Assembly: GCA_900313845.1 (NCBI GenBank) | Contig: OMTC01000227.1 | Location: 1-5,680, forward strand | Length of the DNA stretch: 5,680 bases | Direction: 5' to 3' | Source of the DNA: an uncultured Prevotellaceae bacterium | GTDB taxonomy: Bacteria; Bacteroidota; Bacteroidia; Bacteroidales; Bacteroidaceae | Shown here: positions 1-5,502 of the stretch, piece after piece | Layout of the letters: every line of letters starts with the position of its first letter | How positions within the stretch are numbered: position 1 is the stretch's first letter | Position numbers and translations under genes: made by a program | Notes under the pieces: generated by a model | Told to the model about the DNA's origin: nothing | What the model saw: the letters and a program-made list of their open reading frames with translations, nothing else | The model's database searches: none

Positions 1-47
1 GAAAAGCAGCCAGCCTCGACCCTATTGAAGCTATCAGGTACGAATAA
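1..47 (+). CDS. 3' end of MacB/FtsX-family ABC transporter permease (partial)
   Basis: Only the last 14 complete codons are inside the window; reading from base 3 gives KAASLDPIEAIRYE, then TAA at 45-47. The pattern (A)A-x-LDP-I/V-EA-L/I-RYE is the very recognisable C-terminal tail of MacB-type ABC permeases, where it follows the last transmembrane helix on the cytoplasmic side. These proteins are mechanotransmission permeases that work with a LolD/MacB-like ATPase to drive efflux or envelope transport without moving substrate through the membrane themselves. The substrate cannot be guessed from this fragment. The other two forward frames give no comparable match. A terminator at 182-223 separates this gene from the his operon, so it belongs to a different transcription unit. 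The call rests on one short motif. Confidence 0.72.
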   Translation, partial: KAASLDPIEAIRYE

Positions 48-51
48 AAAC

Positions 52-163
52 GTTTAAAGTTTAAAGTTTAACGAAGTTAGTACGTGGAGCGTGAAGTGTG
101 GAGCGAGAAACGATTTCATCCGGAAGGCATTTTTCACTTTTCTCTTTTCATTTTTCACTTTTC
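52..163. repeat. Low-complexity intergenic block of short direct repeats
   Basis: Three kinds of short direct repeat follow one another right after the permease stop. GTTTAAA occurs nearly three times in tandem (52-71). GTGGAGCG occurs twice, 14 bases apart (84-91 and 98-105). CATTTTTCACTTTTC occurs twice with a 21-base period (128-142 and 149-163). No start codon leads into a credible protein here. Short A/T-rich tandem strings of this kind are common between genes in Bacteroidales; a function is not evident. Confidence 0.6.
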
Positions 164-181
164 AAATTTAACGCTTCATAT

Positions 182-223
182 TCCCGCATTTCAATGATGA
201 TGAAGTGCGGGATTTTGTATTTT
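182..223 (+). terminator. Rho-independent terminator of the upstream permease unit
   Basis: A 12-bp stem (TCCCGCATTTCA, 182-193, with 201-212; one G-U pair) closes a 7-base loop and is followed by a T-rich run at 213-223 (TTTTGTATTTT). This is a textbook intrinsic terminator. It lies about 135 bases past the permease stop and about 60 bases before the his promoter element, so it insulates the two units. Confidence 0.8.
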
Positions 224-279
224 GAAAGTGTAAAGTGGCTTTTTCGCTGAATTTTATCGTTTTATAACATAAAAAGTCG

Positions 280-287
280 TAACTTTG
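280..287 (+). promoter_or_regulatory. Bacteroidetes-type -7 promoter element for the his operon
   Basis: TAACTTTG fits the Bacteroidetes primary-sigma -7 consensus TAnnTTTG exactly. It sits 30 bases before the hisH ATG, implying a start of transcription near 293-296 and a leader of only about 20-25 bases. A clear TTTG -33 element is not visible; the region 250-265 is only T-rich. The short leader leaves no room for an attenuator or riboswitch, and no His-rich leader peptide is seen. Confidence 0.6.
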
Positions 288-317
288 CAACCAAAAGTAG
301 CAGATTAGGGTAAGAAG

Positions 318-917
318 ATGAACGTAGCAATCGTAAAATACAATGCAGGGAATATATATTCTGTAGCCAATGCTTTCCGACGCTTGGGTTTGGACCCCCT
401 CATCACTTCTGATGCAGAAGAGTTGATGAAGGCGGATCGTGTTGTTTTTCCTGGACAGGGAGAAGCACGCTCCACGATGGCTTATCTTCGGGAACACAAA
501 CTCGATGAAGTGATTAAGTCACTGAAACAGCCTGTGCTCGGCATTTGTATTGGTATGCAATTGCTGTGCCGACATTCTGAGGAATATGACACGGACTGCC
601 TGGGAGTTTTCGATGCAAACGTGGTGCGTTTTCAACCTAAGCAACATGAGGACAAAGTGCCACAGATGGGATGGAACGAAATCTACGATACGCAAAGTCC
701 ACTTTTCAAGGGTTTTGACAAATCGGAGTTCGTTTATTTCATTCATAGTTTCTACGTGCCTCTATGCCAAGAAACTATAGCCACTACCAACTATATCCAG
801 CCTTATTCTTCTGCACTTCACAAGGATAATTTCTATGCCACGCAATTCCATCCTGAAAAGAGTGGAAAGGTGGGCGAAAGGATTTTGAGAAACTTTCTTG
901 AGTTAATTAACATTTAA
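318..917 (+). CDS. hisH: Imidazole glycerol phosphate synthase, glutaminase subunit HisH
   Basis: HisH is the class I glutamine amidotransferase half of imidazole glycerol phosphate synthase. It hydrolyses glutamine and sends ammonia through HisF to the cyclase site. The 199-residue protein has the usual family length. The nucleophile is Cys77 in GICIGMQLL, the catalytic His and Glu are His178 and Glu180 in QFHPEKSG, and the N-terminal VKYNAGNIYSV and PGQGEA (45-50) segments are typical; the last corresponds to the family's PGVGA(F) oxyanion-strand region. The MGWN motif (117-120) is present as in other HisH. ATG at 318 is the only start that keeps the first beta strand, and it follows the promoter element by a short leader. 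It is the first gene of the operon. A 100-base gap with repeats separates it from hisA, whereas the following his genes are packed. Confidence 0.96.
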   Translation: MNVAIVKYNAGNIYSVANAFRRLGLDPLITSDAEELMKADRVVFPGQGEARSTMAYLREHKLDEVIKSLKQPVLGICIGMQLLCRHSEEYDTDCLGVFDANVVRFQPKQHEDKVPQMGWNEIYDTQSPLFKGFDKSEFVYFIHSFYVPLCQETIATTNYIQPYSSALHKDNFYATQFHPEKSGKVGERILRNFLELINI

Positions 918-920
918 AGA

Positions 921-956
921 GCCTCACCCCCAACCCCTCTCCAAAGGGCGAGGGGA
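921..956. repeat. C/G-rich palindromic intergenic repeat (CCTCACCCCCAACCCCTCTCC type)
   Basis: In the hisH-hisA gap, a C-rich arm (934-942, CCCCTCTCC) faces a G-rich arm (947-955, GGCGAGGGG) across a four-base AAAG loop, giving a 9-bp stem with one mismatch. It is preceded by CCTCACCCCCAA. Its composition stands out sharply from the surrounding A/T-rich DNA. I recall very similar C-rich/G-rich palindromes scattered between genes in Bacteroidetes and some other phyla, so I call it a dispersed intergenic repeat. No T-run follows, so it is unlikely to be a strong terminator; it could stabilise or attenuate the transcript. Confidence 0.6.
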
Positions 957-964
957 GTAGTATG

Positions 965-1017
965 AAGAATCCTTAAGAATCCTTCAAATCCTTGATAAAA
1001 AACTTAAAAACTCAAAT
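965..1017 (+). repeat. AATCCTT-type leader repeat, copy A (before hisA)
   Basis: Three units of about 10 bases (AAGAATCCTT, AAGAATCCTT, CAAATCCTT) are followed by an A-rich stretch that runs directly into the hisA ATG. The first 32 bases match 3910-3941 at 28 of 32 positions; that copy lies just before lysC. The A-rich, unstructured end may favour ribosome entry in a phylum that makes little use of Shine-Dalgarno pairing; that role is inference. Confidence 0.6.
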
Positions 1018-1743
1018 ATGATTGAAATCATACCTGCCATAGATATTATTGATGGGAAATGCGTTCGCTTAACTCAAGGGGATTACGAGCAGAAAAAGGT
1101 TTATCGTGAAGACCCGCTCGAAGTGGCAAAGGAATTTGAGGCAAATGGCATTAAGCGACTTCATACCGTTGACCTCGATGGTGCACGTTCCAAGCATATC
1201 GTGAATTCTCGTACCATTGAGCGCATTGCTTCTCACACGAATCTTACCATTGATTTTGGTGGAGGCATCAAGACGGATGAAGACTTGAAAATTGCCTTCG
1301 AAGCAGGTGCTTCTATGGTGACAATAGGTTCTTTGGCTGTAACACATCCTGAGACACTCTATTTATGGATTGAGAAATATGGAGCGGAACGTTTCATCCT
1401 CGGTGCAGACGTTAAGCATGGCCTCATCAGTATCAATGGATGGAAAGAAGAAGGGAACGAAAGCCTATTTCCTTTTATTGAAAAGTATCAGAAGAAGGGA
1501 ATCAATCAGGTGCTTTGCACCGACATCGCTCGAGATGGTATGCTTCAAGGTCCTTCGATAGAACTCTACAAAGATGTGATGAAGCACTTCCCTACCCTAC
1601 ATCTCATTGCCAGTGGTGGAGTGAGCGGAATAGAAGATATTCGCCAACTCAATGAGGCAGGCATTCCTGCTGTGGTTTTTGGAAAAGCCATTTACGAAGG
1701 AAAAATAAAACTTGAGGAACTGAAAGAATTTATAGAATGTTAG
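1018..1743 (+). CDS. hisA: ProFAR isomerase HisA
   Basis: HisA is 1-(5-phosphoribosyl)-5-[(5-phosphoribosylamino)methylideneamino]imidazole-4-carboxamide isomerase, which performs the Amadori rearrangement that makes PRFAR for HisFH. The 241-residue protein is a half-by-half (beta/alpha)8 barrel of normal length. It starts IIPAIDI with the catalytic Asp9 and carries the second catalytic Asp131 in GADVKHG. Phosphate-binding loops are visible as DFGGGI (79-84), GSLA (104-107) and ASGGVSG with FGKAIYEG near the C-terminus. TDIARDGMLQGP (168-179) is the usual HisA signature and separates it from HisF. The start ATG follows the leader repeat directly. The last seven bases overlap the start of hisF, suggesting translational coupling. 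Confidence 0.97.
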   Translation: MIEIIPAIDIIDGKCVRLTQGDYEQKKVYREDPLEVAKEFEANGIKRLHTVDLDGARSKHIVNSRTIERIASHTNLTIDFGGGIKTDEDLKIAFEAGASMVTIGSLAVTHPETLYLWIEKYGAERFILGADVKHGLISINGWKEEGNESLFPFIEKYQKKGINQVLCTDIARDGMLQGPSIELYKDVMKHFPTLHLIASGGVSGIEDIRQLNEAGIPAVVFGKAIYEGKIKLEELKEFIEC

Positions 1744-2492
1744 CAAAACGCATCATACCATGTCTTGACATCAAGAATGGACAAACCGTGAAAGGAACCA
1801 ACTTTGTGAATCTTCGCGAGGCGGGCGATCCTGTGGAGTTGGGAAAAGCCTATAGTGAGCAAGGTGCAGATGAATTGGTGTATCTCGACATCACGGCAAG
1901 TCATGAAGGACGCAAGACTTTCACAGAACTTGTGCAACGCATTGCTTGCGAAATCAATATACCTTTCACTGTGGGTGGAGGTATCAATGAATTGAGCGAT
2001 GTGGATAGATTGCTGAATGCTGGTGCTGACAAGGTAAGCGTGAATTCTGCAGCACTCCGTCGCCCAGAACTTATCGACGAAATTGCCATTCATTTTGGTT
2101 CCCAAGTGTGCGTCGTGGCAATTGATGCCAAGGAAACGAATGGGAAATGGGAATGCTATTTGAATGGTGGAAGAGTCCCTACGGGTATCGACCTCTTCGA
2201 ATGGGCTAAGGAAGCGAATGAGCGTGGTGCTGGTGAAATACTATTTACAAGTATGAACCACGATGGCGTGAAGAATGGATATGCCAATGAAGCGCTTCGA
2301 AAACTGGCTGATACGCTCACCATTCCTGTTATTGCTTCGGGAGGTGCAGGAAAGAAAGAACATTTCCGCGATACATTCCTCGAAGGACATAGCGATGCCG
2401 CATTGGCTGCATCCGTGTTCCACTTTGGGGAAATCCCTATTCCAGAACTAAAGAAATGGCTTCTCGAAGAAGGCGTGAATGTTAGAATGTGA
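1737..2492 (+). CDS. hisF: Imidazole glycerol phosphate synthase, cyclase subunit HisF
   Basis: HisF uses ammonia delivered by HisH to split and cyclise PRFAR into imidazole glycerol phosphate and AICAR. The 251 residues fit the family length. The two catalytic aspartates are at their standard numbers, Asp11 (IIPCLDIKNG) and Asp130 (VAIDAKE). VGGGIN (79-84), VNSAAL (102-107) and IASGGAGKKEHF are the expected phosphate-site and barrel motifs. The loop TSMNHDGVKNGY (171-182) replaces the common TSMDxDGTKxGY; the core Asp176-Gly is kept. The start ATG lies inside the end of hisA (7-base overlap). HisF and HisH form a heterodimer, so co-transcription fits their joint role. Confidence 0.97.
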   Translation: MLAKRIIPCLDIKNGQTVKGTNFVNLREAGDPVELGKAYSEQGADELVYLDITASHEGRKTFTELVQRIACEINIPFTVGGGINELSDVDRLLNAGADKVSVNSAALRRPELIDEIAIHFGSQVCVVAIDAKETNGKWECYLNGGRVPTGIDLFEWAKEANERGAGEILFTSMNHDGVKNGYANEALRKLADTLTIPVIASGGAGKKEHFRDTFLEGHSDAALAASVFHFGEIPIPELKKWLLEEGVNVRM

Positions 2493-2521
2493 TAGAAGAA
2501 CGAAGAAATAAGAATAAAAAT

Positions 2522-3133
2522 ATGGAAATAGATTTCAATAAGATGGACGGACTCGTTCCTGCCATTATTCAAGATGCTAAGACACTGAAAGTGCTGATGC
2601 TTGGCTTCATGAACGAAGAAGCATACAAGAAAACAGTTGAAACGGGTAAAGTAACATTCTACAGTCGTACTCGCCAAACACTTTGGACAAAAGGTGAGAC
2701 GAGTGGAAATTTCTTGCATGTTGTGTCTATTACCGCAGATTGTGACAAAGACACGTTGCTTGTCAAGGCTATTCCTGATGGACCTGTTTGCCACACAGGA
2801 ACTGACACTTGCTGGGCAGAGGTGAACGACAATCCTATCATGTTTCTCACGGAATTGCAGAGATTCATTGAGAAACGTCATGAGGAAATGCCTGAAGGAA
2901 GTTACACCACCAGTCTTTTCAAGGATGGATGCCATCGTATGGCACAGAAAGTGGGTGAAGAGGCATTGGAAGCTATGATTGAAGCAGTTGCTGACAACAA
3001 CGAGCGTCTTGTTTATGAGGCATCCGATATGCTCTACCACCTCATTGTTCTTCTCACTTCGAAAGGTTTGTCAATTGAGGACTTGGCTCGTGAATTGCAA
3101 GAGCGCCATGATCCTAATTGGCATAAGCATTAA
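2522..3133 (+). CDS. hisIE: Bifunctional PR-AMP cyclohydrolase / PR-ATP pyrophosphatase HisIE
   Basis: This fusion protein performs the second and third steps of histidine synthesis. From ATG 2522 it has 203 residues. HisI (about 1-105) shows TFYSRTRQTLWTKGETSGN (45-63), DCDKDTLL (73-80, metal-binding Asp) and cysteines 74, 90 and 97, whose 16 and 7 spacing is that of the known HisI zinc ligands. HisE (about 106-203) shows the MazG-like KVGEEALE (143-150) and YEASDMLYHL (165-174), giving the EExxE/ExxD metal site. An in-frame GTG at 2489 would overlap the hisF stop and add 11 residues (MIEERRNKNKN). I prefer 2522, because MEIDFNKMDGLVPAII is how Bacteroidetes HisIE proteins begin and the extra stretch is just A-rich leader. 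The gap to the next gene is 14 bases. Confidence 0.95.
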   Translation: MEIDFNKMDGLVPAIIQDAKTLKVLMLGFMNEEAYKKTVETGKVTFYSRTRQTLWTKGETSGNFLHVVSITADCDKDTLLVKAIPDGPVCHTGTDTCWAEVNDNPIMFLTELQRFIEKRHEEMPEGSYTTSLFKDGCHRMAQKVGEEALEAMIEAVADNNERLVYEASDMLYHLIVLLTSKGLSIEDLARELQERHDPNWHKH

Positions 3134-3147
3134 CAAAATTAGACTAT

Positions 3148-3960
3148 ATGGAGTTAATTAAATATTCATCCGTCAATGTATATCAAGAGGCACAAGAAGT
3201 GCTGAGCAATGTAGCTTTTAGCATTGACAAAGGTGAATTTGTCTATATCATTGGTAAGGTGGGTTCTGGAAAGAGTTCACTGCTGAAAACCATGTATGGC
3301 GAGTTGGCATTGAAGGAAGGAGAAGCTACCATTCTCGACTTCGACCTCATGAAGCTCAAGCAAAAGCATCTTCCTCAACTTCGCCGCAAGCTGGGTGTGA
3401 TTTTCCAAGATTTCCAACTTCTCTCCGACCGTACCGTAGAGAACAACTTGAAATTTGTGTTGAAAGCAACAGGATGGAAAAAGAATGTGGAAATTACCCA
3501 GCGCATTCAAGATGTGCTCGACCTCGTTGGAATGAGTACGAAAGGATATAAGTATCCACACGAACTCTCGGGTGGAGAACAGCAGCGCATTGCCATTGCA
3601 CGTGCCATTCTCAACAATCCTGAAATCATTCTTGCAGATGAGCCTACAGGGAATCTTGACATGGAAACCAGTCAGAACATTACTGAGCTGCTACGTAAAA
3701 TCTGTGTGCAGGGTTCCACCGTTATTATGGTGACTCACAACATGCAAATTGTGGAGAAATATCCAGGCCGAGTGTTCCGTTGCAAAGACCATCGTTTGGA
3801 AGAAATCACGCAAAAGAACAAAGAAATGAACGATGCTGAAAAGGAACTTGCCAACGAGCCCGACAGCAATGACCAAAACCATACTCATAGGGAAGACAAC
3901 ATTCATTTCAAGAATCCTTATAAATCCTTTAAATCCCTGATTAAACTCAAAAACTTATAA
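3148..3960 (+). CDS. FtsE-like ABC transporter ATP-binding protein with C-terminal extension
   Basis: This is an ABC ATPase with all core motifs: Walker A GKVGSGKS (36-43), Q-loop Gln87 in FQDFQLL, signature LSGGEQQR (140-147), Walker B IILADE (160-165), D-loop GNLD (168-171) and switch His197 in VTHN. The FQDFQLLSDRTVENNL segment and short size place it in the FtsE/LolD/MacB branch; FtsE is the best guess. FtsE pairs with FtsX at the division septum to control peptidoglycan hydrolases, but no FtsX gene is next to it. The usual FtsE ends near residue 220-225. Here a charged, Asn/Asp/Glu-rich tail follows (about 222-254), and residues 255-270 (KNPYKSFKSLIKLKNL) are encoded by the leader repeat shared with the hisA upstream region. 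It lies in the operon between hisIE (14-base gap) and lysC (4-base gap). Confidence 0.88.
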   Translation: MELIKYSSVNVYQEAQEVLSNVAFSIDKGEFVYIIGKVGSGKSSLLKTMYGELALKEGEATILDFDLMKLKQKHLPQLRRKLGVIFQDFQLLSDRTVENNLKFVLKATGWKKNVEITQRIQDVLDLVGMSTKGYKYPHELSGGEQQRIAIARAILNNPEIILADEPTGNLDMETSQNITELLRKICVQGSTVIMVTHNMQIVEKYPGRVFRCKDHRLEEITQKNKEMNDAEKELANEPDSNDQNHTHREDNIHFKNPYKSFKSLIKLKNL

Positions 3961-3964
3961 TATA
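3910..3964 (+). repeat. AATCCTT-type leader repeat, copy B (inside ATPase 3' end, before lysC)
   Basis: Units AAGAATCCTT, ATAAATCCTT and TAAATCCCTGA, then A-rich sequence, run up to the lysC ATG at 3965. The first 32 bases match 965-996 with four differences. Unlike copy A it is translated, supplying the last 16 residues and the stop of the FtsE-like protein. The shared position directly before a start codon suggests a common origin or role as a 5' leader. Confidence 0.55.
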
Positions 3965-5318
3965 ATGAAAGTATTGAAATTTGGTGGTACATCCGTAGGT
4001 ACACCACAGCGAATGAAAGATGTAGTGAAACTCATTAATGATGGAGAGCAGAAAATCGTTGTTCTCTCGGCTATGTCGGGGACAACCAATACCCTCATCG
4101 AAATTGCAGACTACCTCTACAAGAAGAATCCAGAGGGAGCTAATGAAACCATCAATTCGCTCGAGAAGAAATATCGTCGTCACATCGATGAACTCTATTC
4201 CACAGAGGAATGGAAAGAAAAGACTCTCGATTTCATCAAGCAGGAATTCGACTACCTGCGTTCTTTCACAAAAGGTATCTTCACCATGTTTGAGGAGAAA
4301 ATCATCGTCGGACAAGGCGAAATTCTCTCTACGAATATGGTAACAAACTACTTGCAAGAACTGGGTGTGAATGCCACTTTGATTCCAGCACTTGAGTTTA
4401 TGCGCACCGATAAGAATGGAGAGCCAGACCTCCAGTATATTGGTGAGAAAATCAAGATTCAGTTGGAGGAAAATCCAGGCAAGGAAATCTATATCACTCA
4501 GGGCTTCATTTGCCGAAATGCATACGGCGAGGTAGATAACTTGCAGCGCGGTGGTTCCGACTACACAGCTTCCCTCATTGGAGCAGCTGTTAATGCAACT
4601 GAGATTCAGATTTGGACAGATATTGATGGTATGCACAACAACGACCCTCGCTTCGTTGAAAACACATCACCTGTTTCCCAACTCCATTTCGAAGAGGCTG
4701 CCGAATTGGCATATTTTGGTGCCAAGATTCTCCACCCTACTTGCATTCAGCCTGCTAAGTTTGCAAGAATCCCTGTGAAGTTGCTTAATACGATGGACCC
4801 AACTGCTCCAGGTACTGTTATCAGCAACGAAACTGAATATCGCAAGATTAAGGCTGTTGCAGCAAAGGACAACATCACAGCCATCAATATCACATCCTCT
4901 CGAATGCTCCTTGCTTACGGTTTTCTTCGTAAGGTTTTTGAAATCTTCGAAAGCTACAAAACTAGTATCGACATGATTTGCACCTCGGAGGTGGGTGTCT
5001 CTGTTTCCATCGACAACACCACTAACCTCAGTGCCATCTTGAACGAATTGAAGAAATTCGCTCAGTGCCATATTGAACGAATTGAAGAAATTCGGCACAG
5101 TGAAAGTGGAAAAGGACATGTGCATCATCTGCGTTGTTGGCGACCTCGATTGGCAGAATGTAGGCTTCGAATCAGCAGCCACCGATGCCATGAAGAATAT
5201 TCCAGTGCGCATGATTTCATACGGAGGTAGCAACCACAACATTTCCTTCCTCATCTCAGAAGTTGACAAGAAGCGTGCGCTGCAATCATTGTCAAACACT
5301 CTTTTCAATAATAATTAA
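3965..5318 (+). pseudogene. lysC: Aspartate kinase LysC, frameshifted by a 34-bp tandem duplication
   Basis: Aspartate kinase phosphorylates aspartate at the entry to lysine/diaminopimelate, threonine and methionine synthesis. The kinase domain is intact: KFGGTS (5-10), GQGEILST, QRGGSDYTAS (194-203), WTDIDGMHNNDPR (217-229), and GAKILHP before the linker. The regulatory part starts near 300 (KIKAVAAKDNITAINI). As written, the frame is native to Phe365 and then runs 56 unrelated residues to a TAG at 5228-5230 (421 residues). The native continuation (GTVKVEKDMCIICVVGDLDW...) lies in another frame and ends with TAA at 5316-5318. Removing one 34-base copy rejoins them as 439 residues, a typical monofunctional lysC length. 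The lost part is the last ACT segment, needed for allosteric control and dimer contacts, so the product would probably be unstable or deregulated. The downstream frame shows no decay, so the lesion is very recent or an assembly error. In Bacteroidetes I would expect lysA next; it is absent. Confidence 0.9.
5027..5094 (+). repeat. Imperfect 34-bp tandem duplication inside lysC
   Basis: Unit 1 is 5027-5060 and unit 2 is 5061-5094; both start CTCAGTGCCAT and end GAACGAATTGAAGAAATTCG. They differ at a single base (C5038 versus A5072). Thirty-four is not a multiple of three, so the second copy shifts the lysC frame. In the original frame the difference is ATC versus ATA, both isoleucine. Confidence 0.97.
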
Positions 5319-5330
5319 GATTTTACAATA

Positions 5331-5390
5331 GCACTTATACCACAGTATTGAAATTTCAATTCCTTGGTATAAGTGCTTCCTTTTGCTTTT
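5331..5390 (+). terminator. Intrinsic terminator at the end of the his-lysC operon
   Basis: GCACTTATACCA (5331-5342) pairs perfectly with TGGTATAAGTGC (5365-5376), a 12-bp stem, followed by a T-rich tail (5377-5390, TTCCTTTTGCTTTT). The 22-base loop contains a second perfect palindrome, ATTGAAATTTCAAT (5347-5360), that can form a nested hairpin. The stem begins 12 bases after the restored lysC stop, which supports that stop as the true end of the gene. Confidence 0.85.
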
Positions 5391-5396
5391 ACTATC

Positions 5397-5414
5397 AAAA
5401 CGAAGGCTCGTTTT
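5397..5414. other. Short inverted repeat, possible weak second terminator
   Basis: AAAACGA (5397-5403) and TCGTTTT (5408-5414) form a 7-bp stem around AGGC. It is symmetrical in A and T flanks, so it could act weakly on either strand. It lies in the stretch where the Bacteroidetes-like sequence gives way to the Clostridia-like sequence, and I cannot say to which side it belongs. Confidence 0.35.
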
Positions 5415-5429
5415 ACATAGATTTTACAA

Positions 5430-5458
5430 TTGCCCGTCATTCCATTTGAATTTATAAT
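5430..5458 (+). promoter_or_regulatory. Sigma-70/A-type promoter for the response regulator gene
   Basis: TTGCCC (5430-5435, four of six to TTGACA) and a perfect TATAAT (5453-5458) are separated by 17 bases. This is the classical -35/-10 arrangement, not the Bacteroidetes TTTG/TAnnTTTG form seen before hisH. The -10 lies in a 7-bp inverted repeat (5452-5458 with 5462-5468), and TGCCCGT (5431-5437) is mirrored by ACGGGCA (5473-5479), which could be an operator or a leader hairpin. Confidence 0.6.
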
Positions 5459-5487
5459 AGTATTATAAACTCACGGGCATTATGCAT

Positions 5488-5494
5488 GAGGTGA
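5488..5494 (+). promoter_or_regulatory. Strong Shine-Dalgarno sequence of the response regulator gene
   Basis: GAGGTGA is a seven-base match to the 16S rRNA anti-Shine-Dalgarno, 8 bases before the ATG at 5503. None of the his, ATPase or lysC starts has a comparable site, so this element both fixes the start and marks a change of genomic style. Confidence 0.75.
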
Positions 5495-5502
5495 GATAAA
5501 AA

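Noticed and set aside
52..163. CRISPR array
   Set aside because: Repeat units are 7-15 bases with irregular spacing and low complexity; no unique spacers of uniform length.
288..317. Histidine leader peptide, T-box or riboswitch before hisH
   Set aside because: The leader inferred from the -7 element is only about 20-25 bases and contains no His codon run or structured aptamer.
168..497. Minus-strand frame covering the promoter region and the hisH start
   Set aside because: It overlaps a terminator, a promoter and the conserved N-terminus of HisH and has no domain signal.
2489..2521. GTG 2489 as the hisIE start
   Set aside because: It would overlap the hisF stop and add a charged A-rich stretch unlike known HisIE N-termini; ATG 2522 begins exactly at the conserved domain.
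2156..3040. A 294-codon open frame on the minus strand across hisF and hisIE
   Set aside because: It is antisense to two well-supported genes, has no recognisable domain, and its low-complexity Ser/Cys/His/Phe-rich content is typical of a shadow frame.
3947..4636. A 229-codon minus-strand frame opposite lysC
   Set aside because: It mirrors conserved kinase-domain codons and shows no motif; lysC explains the sequence.
5055..5100. Programmed ribosomal frameshifting to rescue lysC
   Set aside because: No slippery heptamer or following stem is visible at the join; the frame change is fully explained by the 34-bp duplication.
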